Assembly (NCBI GenBank): GCA_963781215.1
Contig: CAWAFE010000054.1
Location: 38,688-102,687 of the forward strand
Length of the DNA: 64,000 nt
Direction of reading: 5' to 3'
Source: AP-15 sp963781215
GTDB lineage: Bacteria; Pseudomonadota; Alphaproteobacteria; ATCC43930; CGMCC-115725
How positions within the stretch are numbered: position 1 is the first letter of the stretch; each line of letters starts with the position of its first letter. Of the stretch, positions 1-10,083 are shown piece by piece. The notes beneath the pieces were generated by a model that was given only the letters and a program-made list of their open reading frames with translations, had not been told where the DNA came from and did not search any database. Made by a program: the position numbers and the translations under genes.

Positions 1-30
1 CTTACCGGAACGGTGGGGCAGGCGCCAGCA

Positions 31-492
31 TCAGACTGCCGGCTCCTCGGCGCCGCGCGGCGGCGGGCCGTAGAGGTCGCGGGCGCGGGTTTCGAAGGCG
101 CCGACCATGCGGCGCACCGCCTCGCCGAACAGGATCTCGATGAGCTTCTGCATCAGCCGCGACTTGAATTCGAAATCGACGAAGAAATCGATGCGGCAGC
201 CGCCGCTCACGGGAATGAACTTCCAGTGGTTGTTCAAGTAGCGGAACGGCCCCTCGGCATAGGTCACGTCGATCTGCCGCGGCGGATCGAGTACCACGCG
301 CGAAGTAAAACGCTCTCGGAACATCTTGAAGCCGATGATCATATCGGCAACGACGAGATCGGCGCGGCGTTCCTTGATCCGCGCCGCCACGCACCAGGGC
401 AGGAATTCGGGATAGCGCTCGATATCTGCAACGAGCGCGAAGAGCTGCTCCGCCGTGTAGGGCAGCACACGCTGCTCGGCATGGGTCGGCAT
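31..492 (-). CDS. RatA/COQ10-type START-domain protein
   Basis: The 153-residue protein matches the small polyketide cyclase/START family that includes COQ10 and RatA. Visible family features are the N-terminal segment YTAEQLFALVADIERYPEFLPWC, seen here as YTAEQLF followed by DIERYPEFLPWC, and a C-terminal amphipathic helix ending in FETRARDLYG. Members bind ubiquinone or another hydrophobic ligand and support respiratory function; the toxin role of RatA is specific to enterobacteria and is not implied here. It starts 11 bases downstream of the lipA stop and is the last gene of the pdh-lipA run. The length is normal for the family. The family call is firm; the exact ligand is not known. Confidence 0.85.
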   Translation of the reverse strand: MPTHAEQRVLPYTAEQLFALVADIERYPEFLPWCVAARIKERRADLVVADMIIGFKMFRERFTSRVVLDPPRQIDVTYAEGPFRYLNNHWKFIPVSGGCRIDFFVDFEFKSRLMQKLIEILFGEAVRRMVGAFETRARDLYGPPPRGAEEPAV

Positions 493-503
493 CGCGCGCG
501 GGG

Positions 504-1457
504 TTATCCGGCGGCGGCGAGCCTGGCGGAGCGGGCGGCGCGAAGCCGCGCGAAATCGTCCCCGGCGTGATAGGACGAACGGGTCAGCGGCGAGGCCGAA
601 ACCAGCAGGAACCCCTTGGCCCGGGCAAAGCTCTCATAGCCGCGGAACTCCTCCGGCGTCACGAAGCGCGCGATCGGATGATGTTTCGGCGTTGGCTGCA
701 AATACTGGCCGATGGTCAGGAAATCGACTTCGGCGGAGCGCAGATCGTCCATCACCTGCAGCACCTCGGCCTTGTCCTCGCCGAGTCCGACCATGATCCC
801 GGATTTGGTGAACAGGGACGGATCGAGCCGCTTTGCCTGGTCGAGCAATCGTAGCGAATGAAAGTATCGTGCTCCCGGCCTTACCTCGGCATAAAGACGC
901 GGCACGGTTTCGAGATTGTGGTTGAAGACGTCGGGCCGGGCCGCGACGACCGCTTCGAGCGCGCCCTTCTTGCGCAGAAAATCGGGGGTCAGGACCTCGA
1001 TCGTCGTGCCGGGCGCGGCGGCGCGGATGGCGGCGATGGTTTGCGCGAACTGGCCGGCGCCGCCGTCGTCGAGATCATCGCGGTCGACCGAGGTGACGAC
1101 GACATGCGCCAATCCGAGCGCGGCAACCGCCTCCCCTACCCGCTCGGGCTCGTGCGGGTCGAGCAGGTCGGGCCGCCCGGTCGCGACGTTGCAGAAGGTG
1201 CAGGCGCGGGTACACACCCGCCCGAGGATCATCACCGTCGCATGGCGCTCTTTCCAGCACTCGCCGATGTTCGGGCAGCCGGCCTCTTCGCACACCGTGT
1301 TGAGCCGCAGTTCGCGCATCAGCCGGCGGGTCGCCTGGTATTCGGGCGAAACCGGCGCCCTGACCCGCAGCCAGTCGGGCTTGCGCGGGATCGGGCTGTC
1401 GGGCCGATGCGCTTTTTCGGGGTGTCGCAGGATCGCGTCGGCCGCGGGCAAGCTCAT
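504..1457 (-). CDS. lipA: Lipoyl synthase
   Basis: Radical SAM enzyme that inserts two sulfur atoms into protein-bound octanoyl groups to make lipoyl cofactors. The 317-residue protein carries both iron-sulfur motifs: CEEAGCPNIGEC for the auxiliary cluster and CTRACTFC for the radical SAM cluster. It also has the C-terminal RSSYHAGDDF segment, whose serine ligates the auxiliary cluster in known LipA. It lies directly downstream of lpdA with only 3 bases between them. This placement fits its job, since the lipoyl domains of the E2 and E1-beta proteins encoded in the same run are its substrates. Length and motifs are complete. Confidence 0.96.
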   Translation of the reverse strand: MSLPAADAILRHPEKAHRPDSPIPRKPDWLRVRAPVSPEYQATRRLMRELRLNTVCEEAGCPNIGECWKERHATVMILGRVCTRACTFCNVATGRPDLLDPHEPERVGEAVAALGLAHVVVTSVDRDDLDDGGAGQFAQTIAAIRAAAPGTTIEVLTPDFLRKKGALEAVVAARPDVFNHNLETVPRLYAEVRPGARYFHSLRLLDQAKRLDPSLFTKSGIMVGLGEDKAEVLQVMDDLRSAEVDFLTIGQYLQPTPKHHPIARFVTPEEFRGYESFARAKGFLLVSASPLTRSSYHAGDDFARLRAARSARLAAAG

Positions 1458-1460
1458 GGG

Positions 1461-2861
1461 CTAGAAGTGGATGGCGCGGCCATAGGCGTCAAGCACGGCC
1501 TCGTGCATCGTCTCCGAGATGGTCGGATGCGGGAAGATCGTGCGGATCAGTTCGGCCTCGGTGGTCTCCAGGGTCTTGGCGATCGCGTAGCCCTGGATCA
1601 GCTCGGTCACCTCGGCGCCGACCATATGCGCGCCCAATAGCTCGCCGGTCTCGGCGTCGAACACCGTTTTGACCATGCCTTCGGGCTCGCCGAGCGCGAT
1701 CGCCTTGCCGTTGCCGATAAACGGGAAGTGCCCGACCCTGACTTGATAGCCGGCGTCCTTGGCGGCCTGCTCGGTGAGACCGACGCTGGCGATCTGCGGC
1801 CGGCAATAGGTGCAGGCCGGGATATTGCGCAAATCGAGCGGGTGCACGTCGTTCAGCCCCGCGATGTGCTCGACGCAGATCACCCCCTCGTGGCTCGCCT
1901 TGTGCGCGAGCCAGGGCGGGCCGACCAGGTCGCCGATGGCGTAGACGCCATTCTCGGCGGTGCGTAGCCACTCGTCGACGACCACATGCGTCCTTTCGAC
2001 CCGGACGCCGGTGCCTTCGAGCCCGATATCCTCGACATTGCCGACAATCCCGACCGCGAGGATGACCCGCTCGACCTGCGTCTCGAACTCCTTTCCGCCC
2101 GCCTCGACCGCCGCGACAACGCCGTCGCCGTGCTGTTTCAGCGATTTGACCGTCGCCCCGATATGGATCTTGATCCCCTGCTTTTCAAAAGACTTGCGGG
2201 CGAAAGCCGAGATTTCCTCGTCCTCGACCGGCAGCACTCGGTCCAGTACTTCGACCACCGTCACTTCGGCGCCCATATCGCGGTAGAAGCTCGCGAATTC
2301 GATGCCGATGGCGCCCGAGCCGACGACCAGCAGCGATTTCGGGATCGCCTTGGGGATCATCGCCTCCTTGTAAGTCCACACCCGCTCGCCATCGGGCTCC
2401 AGCCCCGGCAACGACCGCGCCCTGGCGCCGGTCGCCAAAACGATGTGCGGCGCGGCAAGCTCGGCAACCGACTTGCCGTCCTTCTCGACCGCGACCCGCC
2501 CCTTGCCGTCGAGCCGGCCCTGCCCGTCGAACACGGCGACCTTGTTCTTCTTCAGCAGGTAGGCGACGCCGTTCGACAGTTGCTTGGCCACCGCGCGCGA
2601 GCGGGCAACGACCTTGCCCGCGTCGAAGCTGATATCCCTCGCCGAAAATCCGTAATCGTCAAGGTGATGCAGGATATGGTTGATCTCGGAGCTGCGCAGC
2701 AGCGCCTTCGTGGGAATGCAGCCCCAGTTCAGGCAGATGCCCCCCAGATGCTCGCGCTCGACCACGGCCGCCTTCATCCCGAGCTGTGCGGCCCGGATCG
2801 CCGCGACATAGCCGCCCGGCCCGCCGCCGAGAACGATCAAGTCAAAGGGAGTGTCGGCCAT
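1461..2861 (-). CDS. lpdA: Dihydrolipoamide dehydrogenase (E3)
   Basis: FAD-dependent E3 subunit that reoxidises dihydrolipoyl groups and reduces NAD+. The 466-residue protein begins MADTPFDLIVLGGGPGGY, which contains the FAD dinucleotide fold. It has the redox disulfide in GGICLNWGCIPTKALL, a second nucleotide fold at VVGSGAIGIEF, and the C-terminal catalytic His/Glu in HPTISETMHE. A longer reading frame extends upstream into pdhC, but homology begins at this ATG, so I chose position 2861. The gene follows pdhC by 14 bases, consistent with one pdh operon. Confidence 0.95.
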   Translation of the reverse strand: MADTPFDLIVLGGGPGGYVAAIRAAQLGMKAAVVEREHLGGICLNWGCIPTKALLRSSEINHILHHLDDYGFSARDISFDAGKVVARSRAVAKQLSNGVAYLLKKNKVAVFDGQGRLDGKGRVAVEKDGKSVAELAAPHIVLATGARARSLPGLEPDGERVWTYKEAMIPKAIPKSLLVVGSGAIGIEFASFYRDMGAEVTVVEVLDRVLPVEDEEISAFARKSFEKQGIKIHIGATVKSLKQHGDGVVAAVEAGGKEFETQVERVILAVGIVGNVEDIGLEGTGVRVERTHVVVDEWLRTAENGVYAIGDLVGPPWLAHKASHEGVICVEHIAGLNDVHPLDLRNIPACTYCRPQIASVGLTEQAAKDAGYQVRVGHFPFIGNGKAIALGEPEGMVKTVFDAETGELLGAHMVGAEVTELIQGYAIAKTLETTEAELIRTIFPHPTISETMHEAVLDAYGRAIHF

Positions 2862-2875
2862 CCCGCGCTCTGCTT

Positions 2876-4183
2876 TCACAGCAGCATCGTCAGCGGGTCC
2901 TCGACGAGCTTCTTGAAGGCGGCGAGAAATTGCGCGCCGACGGCGCCGTCGACGGCGCGGTGATCGCAGGAGAGTGTGCAGCTCATAACGGTCGCGACCG
3001 CGAGCGCACCGTCTTTGACCACAGGCCGCTGCTCGCCGGCGCCGACCGCGAGGATGCCGCCGTGCGGCGGGTTGATGACCGCGGCGAACTCGCGCACGCC
3101 GTACATGCCGAGGTTCGAGATCGAAAACGTGCCGCCCTGGAACTCTTCGAGCTTTAATTTGCCGGTACGGGCGCGGGCGGCGAGGTCCTTCATCTCGTCG
3201 GCGATCGTCGCCAGCCCTTTCTGGTCGGCGTGCTTGACGATCGGCGTGATCAGCCCGTCGTCGAGCGCCACCGCGACCGCGATGTCGACACTGTCCCAGA
3301 CGAGGATCGCCTCGTCGCTCCACGAGGCGTTCGCCGCGGGCACCCGCCGCAATCCCAGCGCCGCCGCGCGGATCACAAAGTCGTTTACTGAAATTCGGTA
3401 CGCATCCGATTTGGCGTTCAGTTCAGTACGGATTTTCAGAAGTGCATCGATCTCGCAATCGATCGTCAGGTAGAAGTGCGGAACGGTCTGCTTGGATTCG
3501 GTGAGCCGTCGCGCGATGACCCGGCGCATCGCATTGAGCGGCCGCTCGGTATAGGGCGCGTTGCCCGCGAGCGCGGCCACCCGTTCCTTGGTCAATGCCG
3601 GTACCGGGGCGCCGGGCGGAACGACCAGCGGTAGCCTCGGTGCTTCGGCCGGCGTCGCGCGACCCTTGGTCAGAGCCGCCTCGATGTCGGCCTTGACGAT
3701 GCGGCCCTGCGGTCCCGAGCCTTTCAGCGCGGCGAGGTCGAGCCCGGCCTGCTGCGCCATCCGGCGCGCCAAGGGGCTGGCGAAAATCCGCCCGTTGCCG
3801 CGATCCTTCGCAACCACAGGCAGAGATGCGGGAGCAGGTGCCGCCACGGGCGTTGACGGTGCCGCCACAGGCGTTGACGGTGCCGCCGGGGCGGGTGATG
3901 CCGGCGTTTGGGTCAGGTGTTCCAGGGCCGAGACGTCCTCGTCCTCGCCCAGCAGCACGGCGATCGGCTGGTTGACCTTGATCCCCTGCGCGCCCTCCGG
4001 CACCAGGATCCGGCCGATCTTGCCGTCGTCGACCGCCTCGACCTCCATCGTCGCCTTGTCGGTCTCGATCTCGGCCAACACATCGCCGGAACGGACCTCA
4101 TCGCCTTCCTTCTTCAGCCATTTGGCGAGGTTGCCCTCGGTCATCGTCGGCGACAGCGCCGGCATCAGGATTTCGGTGGGCAT
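2876..4183 (-). CDS. pdhC: Pyruvate dehydrogenase E2, dihydrolipoamide acetyltransferase
   Basis: E2 core of the pyruvate dehydrogenase complex, transferring acetyl from lipoate to CoA. The 435-residue protein has one N-terminal lipoyl domain (residues 1-78, lipoylated Lys in ETDKATMEVE) and a Pro/Ala-rich linker in which the hexapeptide APSTPV is repeated. A peripheral-subunit-binding domain starts at FASPLARRMAQQAG. The C-terminal catalytic domain carries the HRAVDG active-site motif. I start at the ATG of MPTEILMPALSP at 4183; a slightly longer start (MTTSFGDWD) is possible but atypical. A mobile-looking repeat sits immediately upstream, between this gene and pdhB. Confidence 0.94.
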   Translation of the reverse strand: MPTEILMPALSPTMTEGNLAKWLKKEGDEVRSGDVLAEIETDKATMEVEAVDDGKIGRILVPEGAQGIKVNQPIAVLLGEDEDVSALEHLTQTPASPAPAAPSTPVAAPSTPVAAPAPASLPVVAKDRGNGRIFASPLARRMAQQAGLDLAALKGSGPQGRIVKADIEAALTKGRATPAEAPRLPLVVPPGAPVPALTKERVAALAGNAPYTERPLNAMRRVIARRLTESKQTVPHFYLTIDCEIDALLKIRTELNAKSDAYRISVNDFVIRAAALGLRRVPAANASWSDEAILVWDSVDIAVAVALDDGLITPIVKHADQKGLATIADEMKDLAARARTGKLKLEEFQGGTFSISNLGMYGVREFAAVINPPHGGILAVGAGEQRPVVKDGALAVATVMSCTLSCDHRAVDGAVGAQFLAAFKKLVEDPLTMLL

Positions 4184-4186
4184 GTC

Positions 4187-4296
4187 CCAGTCACCAAACG
4201 ACGTGGTCATTGCGGGGAGGCCACCAGGCCATCGCGGCGATCTCGACGGTACCGGCGCCGACGAGATTGCGTCGCTTTGTTCGCAATGACATTCGA
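4187..4296. repeat. Intergenic palindromic repeat (CATTGCGAGGAG-type)
   Basis: The pdhB-pdhC gap contains a short element with CGAGATTGCGTCGC followed by TTCGCAATGAC. Read through on the minus strand it gives the peptide pattern CHCEQSDAISS, a known signature of a dispersed intergenic repeat in alphaproteobacteria. A better-preserved copy occurs at 9975-10082 between kdsA and pyrG. The element separates two genes of one operon, so it is probably transcribed and may shape mRNA stability. Confidence 0.65.
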
Positions 4297-5655
<1,359 letters not shown>

Positions 5656-5679
5656 GGCTCTGCTACAACCTTCCGCGGC

Positions 5680-6687
5680 TTAGGCATCGACCAGCACGTC
5701 GGTCCACAACTCCTCGGGATCGGGCTCCGGGCTGTCCTGCGCGAACTGCGCCGCTTCGGCGATACGGTCCCTGACCTCGGCATCGATCTGCTTCAGCGCC
5801 GCTTCCGCGGTCCCCGCCTCGACCAGGCGCTGCCGCGTGTGGTCGATGGGGTCGTGCTCGGCGCGCATCTTGTTGACCTCCTCGCGGGTGCGGTATTTGG
5901 CCGGGTCCGACATCGAGTGGCCGCGATAGCGGTAGGTCAGCATCTCCAGGATGATCGGCCCCTGACCGGAGCGTGCATGCTCGGCGGCGGCGAGCCCGGC
6001 CGCGTGCACCGCCAGTACATCCATGCCGTCAACCTGCTCGCCCGGAATGCCGTAGGCGACGCCGCGGTGGAACAGGTCGGTGCGCGCCGAGGCCCGGTCG
6101 ACCGAGGTACCCATGCCGTAGCGGTTGTTCTCGATCACGTAAACCACCGGCAGCTTCCACAGCGAGGCCATGTTAAAGCTCTCGGCGACCTGCCCCTGGT
6201 TGATCGCGCCGTCGCCGAGATAGGTGGCCGACACGAGCCCGTTCGCGCGGTAGCGGTGGGCGAAGCCGATCCCGGTGCCGATCGGCACCTGCGCCCCGAC
6301 GATGCCGTGGCCGCCGAAGAAGTTCTTCTCGCGGCTGAACATGTGCATCGAGCCGCCCTTGCCGCGCGAATAGCCGCTGCGGCGGCCGGTCAGCTCGGCC
6401 ATCACGCCCTTGGGATCCATGCCGCAGGCCAGCATATGCCCGTGGTCACGGTAGGAGGTGACGGTCGTGTCGCCTTCCTTCAGCGCCGCCTGCATGCCGA
6501 CCACCACTGCCTCCTGGCCGATATAAAGATGGCAGAAGCCGCCGATCAGCCCCATCCCGTACATTTGCCCCGCCCGCTCCTCGAAGCGCCGGATCAGTAG
6601 CATTTGACGGTAATAGCCGAGCAGCTCTGCCGCTGGGACCGCGGGCTCGGCGAGTTTGGTGGGCTTGGCCTTGCCTGTGACTGCCAT
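5680..6687 (-). CDS. pdhA: Pyruvate dehydrogenase E1 alpha
   Basis: Thiamine-diphosphate-dependent E1 alpha subunit that decarboxylates pyruvate. The 335-residue protein has the ThDP motif GDGAINQGQVAESFNMASLW with ENNRYGMGT, and the phosphorylation-loop-like region YRYRGHSMSDPAKYR. A start six codons upstream (MPGGNEM) is possible. I chose the ATG at 6687 because GGAGGAAACGAG lies directly before it and would otherwise be coding. It is the first gene of the pdhA-pdhB-pdhC-lpdA-lipA series. Confidence 0.95.
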   Translation of the reverse strand: MAVTGKAKPTKLAEPAVPAAELLGYYRQMLLIRRFEERAGQMYGMGLIGGFCHLYIGQEAVVVGMQAALKEGDTTVTSYRDHGHMLACGMDPKGVMAELTGRRSGYSRGKGGSMHMFSREKNFFGGHGIVGAQVPIGTGIGFAHRYRANGLVSATYLGDGAINQGQVAESFNMASLWKLPVVYVIENNRYGMGTSVDRASARTDLFHRGVAYGIPGEQVDGMDVLAVHAAGLAAAEHARSGQGPIILEMLTYRYRGHSMSDPAKYRTREEVNKMRAEHDPIDHTRQRLVEAGTAEAALKQIDAEVRDRIAEAAQFAQDSPEPDPEELWTDVLVDA

Positions 6688-6813
6688 CTCGTTTCCTCCG
6701 GGCAACCGCCGGCAGCGGCCCCAAAACTTGCCGGGAGGATGGTCGGAAATCGGCGGGTTTGCAACCTCGACCGGGAAGACGCCTTGCCAGGAAAACCTGA
6801 TTTCCGGGTGCCG

Positions 6814-7137
6814 TCAGGGTGTGGGCGCCTGCTTCATAATCACGATCTCGTTCGGCGCCACGAGGTTCAAGGTCGCGCGCACCCGCTCGTCCAACAGGTC
6901 GGGATCGACGTGGTCAGGCCGCAGGTTGGAGACCTTGAGGTCGAGTGCCGCGCGCGATGCACGGGCGGTTTCGAGAGTGGCGTTTGCCTCGCGTAGCTCG
7001 CGGGTCAGGCGCAACCACGCCAGCAGCCCACGGTCGCCCTCGACCAGATGGTAGGCGAAATAGCCGGTCAGTGCCAGACCGACAACCGGGCCGAGGATGA
7101 AGCGCGCCCGTCTGCGCAATTCGCGCATTACGATCAT
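6814..7137 (-). CDS. ftsB: Septum formation initiator, FtsB/DivIC family
   Basis: The 107-residue protein has one N-terminal membrane segment (FILGPVVGLALTGYFAYH) followed by a heptad-like coiled coil (LTRELREANATLETARASRAAL) and a charged C-terminus, the layout of FtsB. Known FtsB joins FtsL and FtsQ in the divisome. The ATG overlaps the eno stop codon in the arrangement ATGA, which fixes the start at MIVMREL and implies translational coupling. Position between eno and pdhA is conserved in alphaproteobacteria. Confidence 0.88.
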   Translation of the reverse strand: MIVMRELRRRARFILGPVVGLALTGYFAYHLVEGDRGLLAWLRLTRELREANATLETARASRAALDLKVSNLRPDHVDPDLLDERVRATLNLVAPNEIVIMKQAPTP

Positions 7138-8441
7138 GGTGCAACAGAACCACCACCAGCCCCGGCCGTCAACCGCCGCCGCAGCACCGACCGCCCGGCG
7201 AATACGGCCGACGCATTCAGCTGCTCCTCGATCCGGATCAGCTGATTGTACTTGGCGATCCGGTCGGAGCGAGACAGCGAGCCCGTTTTGATCTGCCCGC
7301 AATTGGTTGCAACCGCGAGGTCGGCGATCGTCACATCCTCGGTCTCGCCCGAGCGGTGGGAGAACACCGTGCCCCAGCCGGCCCGTTGCGCGATCTCGAC
7401 CGCCTCCAGGGTCTCGGACAAGGTGCCGATCTGGTTGACCTTGACGAGGAGCGCATTGGCCGCATTCCGCGCGATACCGTCGCGAATTCGGCCGGGGTTG
7501 GTGACGAACACATCATCGCCGACCAGCTGGATCCTGCCGCCCAGCTCCCGCGTCAGCATGACCCAGCCGTCCCAATCGTCCTCGGCCATGCCGTCCTCGA
7601 TCGAGACGATCGGGAAGCGTTCGACGAGGCTTCGCCAATAGCCGACCAGAGCGGCCGAATCGAATGTCTTGCCTTCGAGGCGATAGGCGCCGTCGCGATA
7701 GAATTCGCTGGCGGCCGGGTCGAGCGCCAGCACGACATCGTCGCCCGGACGGTAGCCGGCGGCCTCGATCGCCTGCATCACAAAGCCGAGTGCGGCATCG
7801 GCCGAGGCGAGGTTCGGCGCGAACCCGCCCTCGTCGCCGACATTGGTGTTGTGCCCGGCATCGGCGAGCTTCTTGCGCAGCGCGTGAAAAATCTCGGAGC
7901 CGATCGCGGATTGCCTCAGTTGCCGATCCCGCGCCGACCGGCACCACCATGAACTCCTGGATGTCGATCGGGTTGTCGGCGTGGACGCCGCCATTGACGA
8001 TGTTCATCATCGGCACCGGCAGGATGCGGGCGGAGACGCCGCCGACATAGCGGTAGAGCGGCAGGCCGAGCTCGGCCGCAGCGGCCTTGGCACAGGCGAG
8101 GCTGACGCCGAGGATCGCGTTGGCGCCGAGCCGGGCCTTGTTCGGGGTTCCGTCGAGCTCGATCAGCACCCGGTCGATCGCCGGCTGGTCCTCGGTCTCG
8201 AAGCCGGAGAGCGCGTCGAAAATCTCGCCGTTGACCGCCTCGACCGCCTGCAGGACCCCCTGCCGCCGAACCTCGTACCGCCGTCGCGCTTCTCGATCGC
8301 CTCGTGCGCCCCGGTCGAGGCACCCGACGGCACCGCCGCGCGCCCGATCGTCCCTGTCTCCAGGGTCACCTCGACCTCGACCGTCGGATTGCCGCGGCTG
8401 TCGAGAATCTCGCGCGCGTGAATGTCGGCGATCGCGGTCAT
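7134..8441 (-). CDS. eno: Enolase, reading frame broken by two compensating indels
   Basis: Converts 2-phosphoglycerate to phosphoenolpyruvate. Enolase sequence is continuous, but in three segments. The N-terminus (MTAIADIHAREILDSRGNPT) is in one frame. The middle (VLIELDGTPNKARLGANAI to EFMVVPVGAGSATEAIR) is in a second. The remainder (IGSEIFHALRKKL to the C-terminus, with SHRSGETEDVTIADL) is back in the first. The first change is at about 8256-8262, in a run of five C, where one base seems missing. The second is at about 7908-7914, where one base seems extra. Family residues are conserved on both sides, so an assembly error is the likeliest cause. The stop overlaps the ftsB start. Confidence 0.9.
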
Positions 8442-8466
8442 TGTCTCTCGGCTCCCGAAATCGGGG

Positions 8467-9087
8467 TCACGGATTGGTATGGTTGATCGGCGGCTTGATG
8501 CCGATCACGCCGGTTCGCTCGGTGTATCTCGTGCCGTATCCGGTTTGCTGAAGCCACCAGCTCACGAAATCCTGAAACGCGTCCGGTCCCTTGACCGCGA
8601 CATGAAAGTAGTTGGGGTCGAAAAGATGCAGCCGGCCGTCGCGGCCGTTGCGCATCACGACCGTGTGACCGCCGCCCGGACGCCTCATCGTGACGCCGTA
8701 GCAGCCATAGGCGTTGAAGACGACCTGGCAGATAAAAGCGGCGGAGGGCGTGTGCGGGCGTTCCGCGCGCAAGGTCGAGACCGTGCACGCGAAGGGCTGG
8801 GTCACGACCTTCCATTCGTTGACCCAATCGGTAAAGCCGGCGTTCTCGTCGATTGTCTGTGCCATCGTCGCCTGCCAGGGCGGGTTGTCGCAAACCTGGC
8901 TGGCGAACGGAAAGTCCTTTCCCTGATAGGCAAGGGAAATCCAATTTGCGGCCAACCCAGCGCAGTAGCCCTCGTGCGTCGCGCCCCACGGTCCGGGTTG
9001 AGTCATCGGCGGCGTTTGCGCCTGGTCGATCGCGTAGACGAGAACCCCCTTCGCCTTTGCTCCCAGCTGGATCGCATCCCATTGCAT
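8467..9087 (-). CDS. YopT-type (C58-like) cysteine protease domain protein
   Basis: The 206-residue protein has the layout of a papain-fold YopT/C58 peptidase. The Cys is in EGYCAGLAANWI, the His in GGGHTVVMRN, and the Asp/Asn in LFDPNYFHV, in the correct order and spacing. No signal peptide is visible. YopT-like proteases are mostly delivered effectors acting on lipid-modified host proteins, but many bacterial members are uncharacterised. The start at 9087 is preceded by GAGGAAGCGGCC, a good ribosome site; a longer start at 9126 would overlap kdsA. It lies between kdsA and eno, an unusual place for such a gene. Fold call is moderate; target unknown. Confidence 0.65.
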   Translation of the reverse strand: MQWDAIQLGAKAKGVLVYAIDQAQTPPMTQPGPWGATHEGYCAGLAANWISLAYQGKDFPFASQVCDNPPWQATMAQTIDENAGFTDWVNEWKVVTQPFACTVSTLRAERPHTPSAAFICQVVFNAYGCYGVTMRRPGGGHTVVMRNGRDGRLHLFDPNYFHVAVKGPDAFQDFVSWWLQQTGYGTRYTERTGVIGIKPPINHTNP

Positions 9088-9106
9088 GGCCGCTTCCTCG
9101 AAAGAT

Positions 9107-9961
9107 CTATGGCGTCGCCCGACCAATCGTCTCGGGCAACGCTTTGGCCAGCCGATCGAACGCGACCAGGGTTTCGAGGAGCTCCGGCAGCGCCTTCAGC
9201 GGGATCATGGTCGGACCCTCGCACGGGGCGCGGTCGGGGTCCTGATGGGTCTCGATAAAGATCGCGGCGACGCCAACGGCGGCGGCGGCGCGGGCAAGAA
9301 CAGGCGCAAATTCGCGCTCGCCGCCCGAACGATCACCGAGGCCGCCGGGCTGCGCCACGGCATGGGTCGCGTCGAACACGACCGGGTAGCCGGTCCGAGC
9401 CATGATCGGCAGCGCGCGCATGTCGACCACCAGGTTGTTGTAGCCGAAGCTCGCGCCGCGCTCGCACAGCAGGATCTGCTGGTTGCCGGTCGAGGCGATC
9501 TTGGCGGCGGCGTGCTGCATGTCCCACGGCGCCAGAAACTGTCCCTTCTTGATGTTGACCGGCTTGCCGGTCGCGCCTGCCGAGAGCAGAAGATCGGTCT
9601 GGCGGCACAGAAATGCGGGGATTTGGAGGATATCGACCACCTCGGCGACCGGCGCGCATTGCTCCGGCGCATGCACGTCGGTCAGCACAGGGAGGCCGGT
9701 CCGCTCGCGCAGCTCGGCGAGAATAGGCAGACCCGCATCGAGCCCGATGCCGCGCGCCGAATTGACCGAAGACCGGTTCGCCTTGTCGAACGATGTCTTA
9801 TAGATGAGAGCGATTTTCAGCTTGGCCGCGATATCGGCCAGCGCCGAGCTGATCTCCAGCGCATGAGCGCGCGATTCCAGCGTGTTCGGCCCAACGATGA
9901 ACACCGCCGGAAGATCATTGCCGATGGCGATGTCGCCAACGGTGACGTGGCGGGGGGTCAT
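9107..9961 (-). CDS. kdsA: 3-deoxy-8-phosphooctulonate synthase (KDO-8-P synthase)
   Basis: Condenses arabinose 5-phosphate with phosphoenolpyruvate to give KDO-8-phosphate for lipopolysaccharide core synthesis. The 284-residue protein shows the family blocks FIVGPNTLESRAHAL, YKTSFDKANRSS, TDVHAPEQC, KPVNIKKGQFLAPWDM, LCERGASFGYNNLVVDM and FDATHAVAQPGG. A much longer frame runs into pyrG, but family homology starts at MTPRHVTVGD, so I start at 9961. A dispersed repeat separates it from pyrG upstream. Confidence 0.95.
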   Translation of the reverse strand: MTPRHVTVGDIAIGNDLPAVFIVGPNTLESRAHALEISSALADIAAKLKIALIYKTSFDKANRSSVNSARGIGLDAGLPILAELRERTGLPVLTDVHAPEQCAPVAEVVDILQIPAFLCRQTDLLLSAGATGKPVNIKKGQFLAPWDMQHAAAKIASTGNQQILLCERGASFGYNNLVVDMRALPIMARTGYPVVFDATHAVAQPGGLGDRSGGEREFAPVLARAAAAVGVAAIFIETHQDPDRAPCEGPTMIPLKALPELLETLVAFDRLAKALPETIGRATP

Positions 9962-9974
9962 CGCACTTCCGCTG

Positions 9975-10082
9975 TCACTGCAAGGGGCGAGGCGGCGGGA
10001 CGAGATTGCTTCGCTGCGCTCGCAATGACGATTTCTCGATCGTTGCGAGGAGCGGAGCGACGAAGCAATCTCGGCGACATGG
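9975..10082. repeat. Intergenic palindromic repeat, inverted pair
   Basis: The kdsA-pyrG gap contains GAGATTGCTTCGCTGCGCTC followed by GCAATGACG, then the near-complement GTTGCGAGGAGCGGAGCGAC and GAAGCAATCTCGG. The two halves face each other and could fold into a long hairpin. This is the widespread CATTGCGAGGAGCGAAGCGA-type element of alphaproteobacterial genomes. A diverged copy is at 4187-4296. Confidence 0.8.
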
Positions 10083-10083
10083 C

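Noticed and set aside
1461..3323. 620-residue version of dihydrolipoamide dehydrogenase
   Set aside because: The first 154 residues are a shadow of pdhC; E3 homology starts at MADTPFDL (2861).
3835..3900. Repeated GCCGCCACGGGCGTTGACG-like units as a CRISPR or regulatory repeat
   Set aside because: They encode the APSTPVA repeats of the E2 linker, a normal feature of that protein.
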